Shown here: one piece after another, positions 62,505 through 64,000 of the stretch
Numbering within the stretch: position 1 is the first letter of the stretch
Layout: every line of letters begins with the position of its first letter
Source: Botryotinia globosa
Taxonomy: Eukaryota > Ascomycota > Leotiomycetes > Helotiales > Sclerotiniaceae
Direction: 5' to 3'
DNA: 64,000 bases
Assembly (NCBI GenBank): GCA_014898425.1
Contig: RCSZ01000021.1
Span: forward strand, 1-64,000
Made by a program: the position numbers and the translations under genes
The notes under the pieces: model-generated
What the model was told of the DNA's origin: nothing
The model's database searches: none
The model's input: only the letters and a program-made list of their open reading frames with translations

Positions 62505-63294
62505 CTGTATTTATATACTTATATCAGGTCAGCTGCTGGACCCTCACTCAAACAACTTCCAGAGAAAGCCGCGACAACTTGTTCAACTGCCCCTCCCCAA
62601 CTTTCAATCATCCCCGCAACAATTGGAGATCTAATTGTTGATCTCGACATAAAGTAGTTTAGTTCCCCGCTTGGTGATACCTTAGTAAAGGCTAGCCATG
62701 CAGGTCCGGATCAGATGGACTTGTAGTCAACTTCTTTCCATGACATAAACACGTAGATAACCTTACTAGATGAGTTCAAATAAGGTGCGTGTTGACATAG
62801 ACTTCTTCTAATAGTTCTTATACGAATGGAAATTGAATTCTAGAAACTATCAATACGTATAAGTCTCTCCCCTCTTATCATACCTGGCTCACACGGGAAC
62901 GACCCTCCCCCTCATTAGAGGCGAACGACATATGTCATATATCTGTAAGCAACGCCCCCTGTTCTTTGAAAGTGCCGGTTAAGTGAATCCGATTGACCTA
63001 CCTGGTATCCATCAATTACCTGCATATTCGATTACAAGCTTACGATATATTTAGATAATACCTTGGAGAGATATGAGAGGCTGTATTCCGTGAACAGCAT
63101 CCGTTTCCTTATCGGAGGAGGTCCAGGAGAGATCCGAAAGCCGTTGCTGACATACCCGACATTTCCTATTTGGGTGTATACCTAGGTAGGTAGCGATTTG
63201 CTCCATTATTCAAATCCACAATTCAATTGAGCGAACGACGATTGGAAACAACCTGTTCAATTCAACAAGCCTTCAATCTCCAACGTCCACGAAA
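62505..63294. other. Divergent intergenic region, MetE-like / F-box
   Basis: 790 bp with the TATACCTAGGTAGGTAGC motif at about 63177-63194 and no family-like coding exon on the minus strand. Confidence 0.5.
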
Positions 63295-64000
63295 ATGACT
63301 CCTAATCTTCCTCCCACAGACTCAAATGGTCTCGAAGATCTTACAATCGACACAAATTCTACAGATGCACTATCCCTTCAGCCTCAGACCAATCAATCAG
63401 GAGACACCCTGATATCCTACGTTACTCCACATACAATTCCTGGAGCCGTTACGAAGCAAGGTCCCACCATTGAAGATCTTCCCAATGAACTTCTAGTCAA
63501 TATCTTCAGTCATTTGGATATAGAGCCTCCATCGTATTCCCATACGACACTTCATGATGAGCCAACCTTGGAGGTTACGAGCTCCGAGATCCAAGACCTC
63601 AAGAATTGTTCTCTCATTTCGAAACGATGGAGACAAGCTACCTTACGTTTACTATTCAAGCATACACGATATATCTTGAAATATTCAGAAGATGATTATA
63701 GACCGATTCTGAATGATCTAACAGGACCTTTTCGTCAATTTATTCGTAGAGGATCTTTTGCGGATGTTGTATCAAGCTTCACCTTGGTAGTTCGAGAGAA
63801 GACGATATCAAATTGCCATGATGGCCGACCTCGATTATGTGAATTTGATGGGTTTTGGAAGCGACTCTTTAACACTATTGATCCGTCAACGGTGTTGATT
63901 GCTGCCCCTGTCGAGGCTCTTGCTTCTTTGACTTCATCTACCATTAATGACGTGGATTCATGGGTTTTTGACATTGAATGTCACTATTTGCGATTGCAAA
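63295..64000 (+). CDS. F-box protein, N-terminal part (runs off the window)
   Basis: ATG at 63295 (context ACGAAAATGACT) opens a frame that is still open at the window end, 235 codons. Residues about 1-60 are a disordered S/T/N/Q-rich leader. The F-box follows at about residues 60-115: IEDLPNELLVNIFSHLDIE, then DLKNCSLISKRWRQATLRLL with the conserved Trp, and an insertion between the helices. F-box proteins recruit substrates to SCF ubiquitin ligases through Skp1. The sequence after the F-box (FKHTRYILKYSEDDYRPI, then FADVVSSFTLVVREKTIS) resembles the large lineage-expanded F-box families of Sclerotiniaceae-type fungi. The substrate-binding part lies mostly beyond the window. Confidence 0.85.
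   Translation, partial: MTPNLPPTDSNGLEDLTIDTNSTDALSLQPQTNQSGDTLISYVTPHTIPGAVTKQGPTIEDLPNELLVNIFSHLDIEPPSYSHTTLHDEPTLEVTSSEIQDLKNCSLISKRWRQATLRLLFKHTRYILKYSEDDYRPILNDLTGPFRQFIRRGSFADVVSSFTLVVREKTISNCHDGRPRLCEFDGFWKRLFNTIDPSTVLIAAPVEALASLTSSTINDVDSWVFDIECHYLRLQ

Noticed and set aside
63080..63160. Minus-strand AFGSLLDLLR-like peptide resembling the missing MetE-family N-terminus
   Set aside because: Only a few residues match, a stop follows at once, and no splice path leads to the body of the gene.

Overview
This window comes from a filamentous ascomycete (Pezizomycotina). A Sclerotiniaceae-type leotiomycete such as Botrytis or Sclerotinia is my best guess. The support is monocistronic genes with many short introns (about 43-75 bp, GTAWGT-like donors, CTRAC-like branch points, YAG acceptors), a moderately AT-rich background, many intergenic microsatellites, and an AT-rich block that looks damaged by repeat-induced point mutation (RIP). 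The species call is inference.

Layout. Bases 1-3860 are a gene-free AT-rich island made of two diverged copies of one composite repeat: a T/A-rich simple-sequence arm, then three tandem units of about 233 bp, then a conserved tail. Bases 3.9-8 kb hold relic-like sequence with small inverted repeats and one unusual gene, a degenerate protein-kinase C-lobe joined to an interferon-induced 6/27 (ISG12)-like hydrophobic domain. Bases 8-14.3 kb hold a DszC-type flavin monooxygenase, complex I subunit NDUFB7/B18, a DCG1-type racemase and actin-related protein ARP2. Bases 16-25 kb hold an MFS sugar transporter, Mediator kinase SSN3 (CDK8), a low-complexity protein and ARF6. Bases 25-26.3 kb are a dense run of microsatellites. 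Bases 27-38 kb hold SAGA subunit SGF29, phosphomannose isomerase, an APC permease, GTP cyclohydrolase II (RIB1) and an old-yellow-enzyme-type reductase. Bases 38.7-46 kb hold an unrecognised gene, a membrane protein with a DUF3431 domain and a Mn-type cation diffusion facilitator. Bases 48-52 kb hold a divergent pair, a DAL5-family transporter and a TauD-type dioxygenase. Bases 53.7-64 kb hold the MBP1-type cell-cycle transcription factor, an aldo-keto reductase, a DMT transporter, a 5'-truncated MetE-like gene and the start of an F-box gene.

Most genes are independent housekeeping functions: actin nucleation, transcription (SSN3, SGF29, MBP1), riboflavin and mannose metabolism, and transport. 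The clearest functional pairing is the divergent transporter plus 2-oxoglutarate dioxygenase at 48-52 kb, which recalls the yeast SOA1/JLP1 pair for sulfonate use. The most unusual single object is the pseudokinase-ISG12-like protein at 5.5-6.6 kb. Exon boundaries were derived by hand from splice signals and phase, and nearly all close without gaps in frame.
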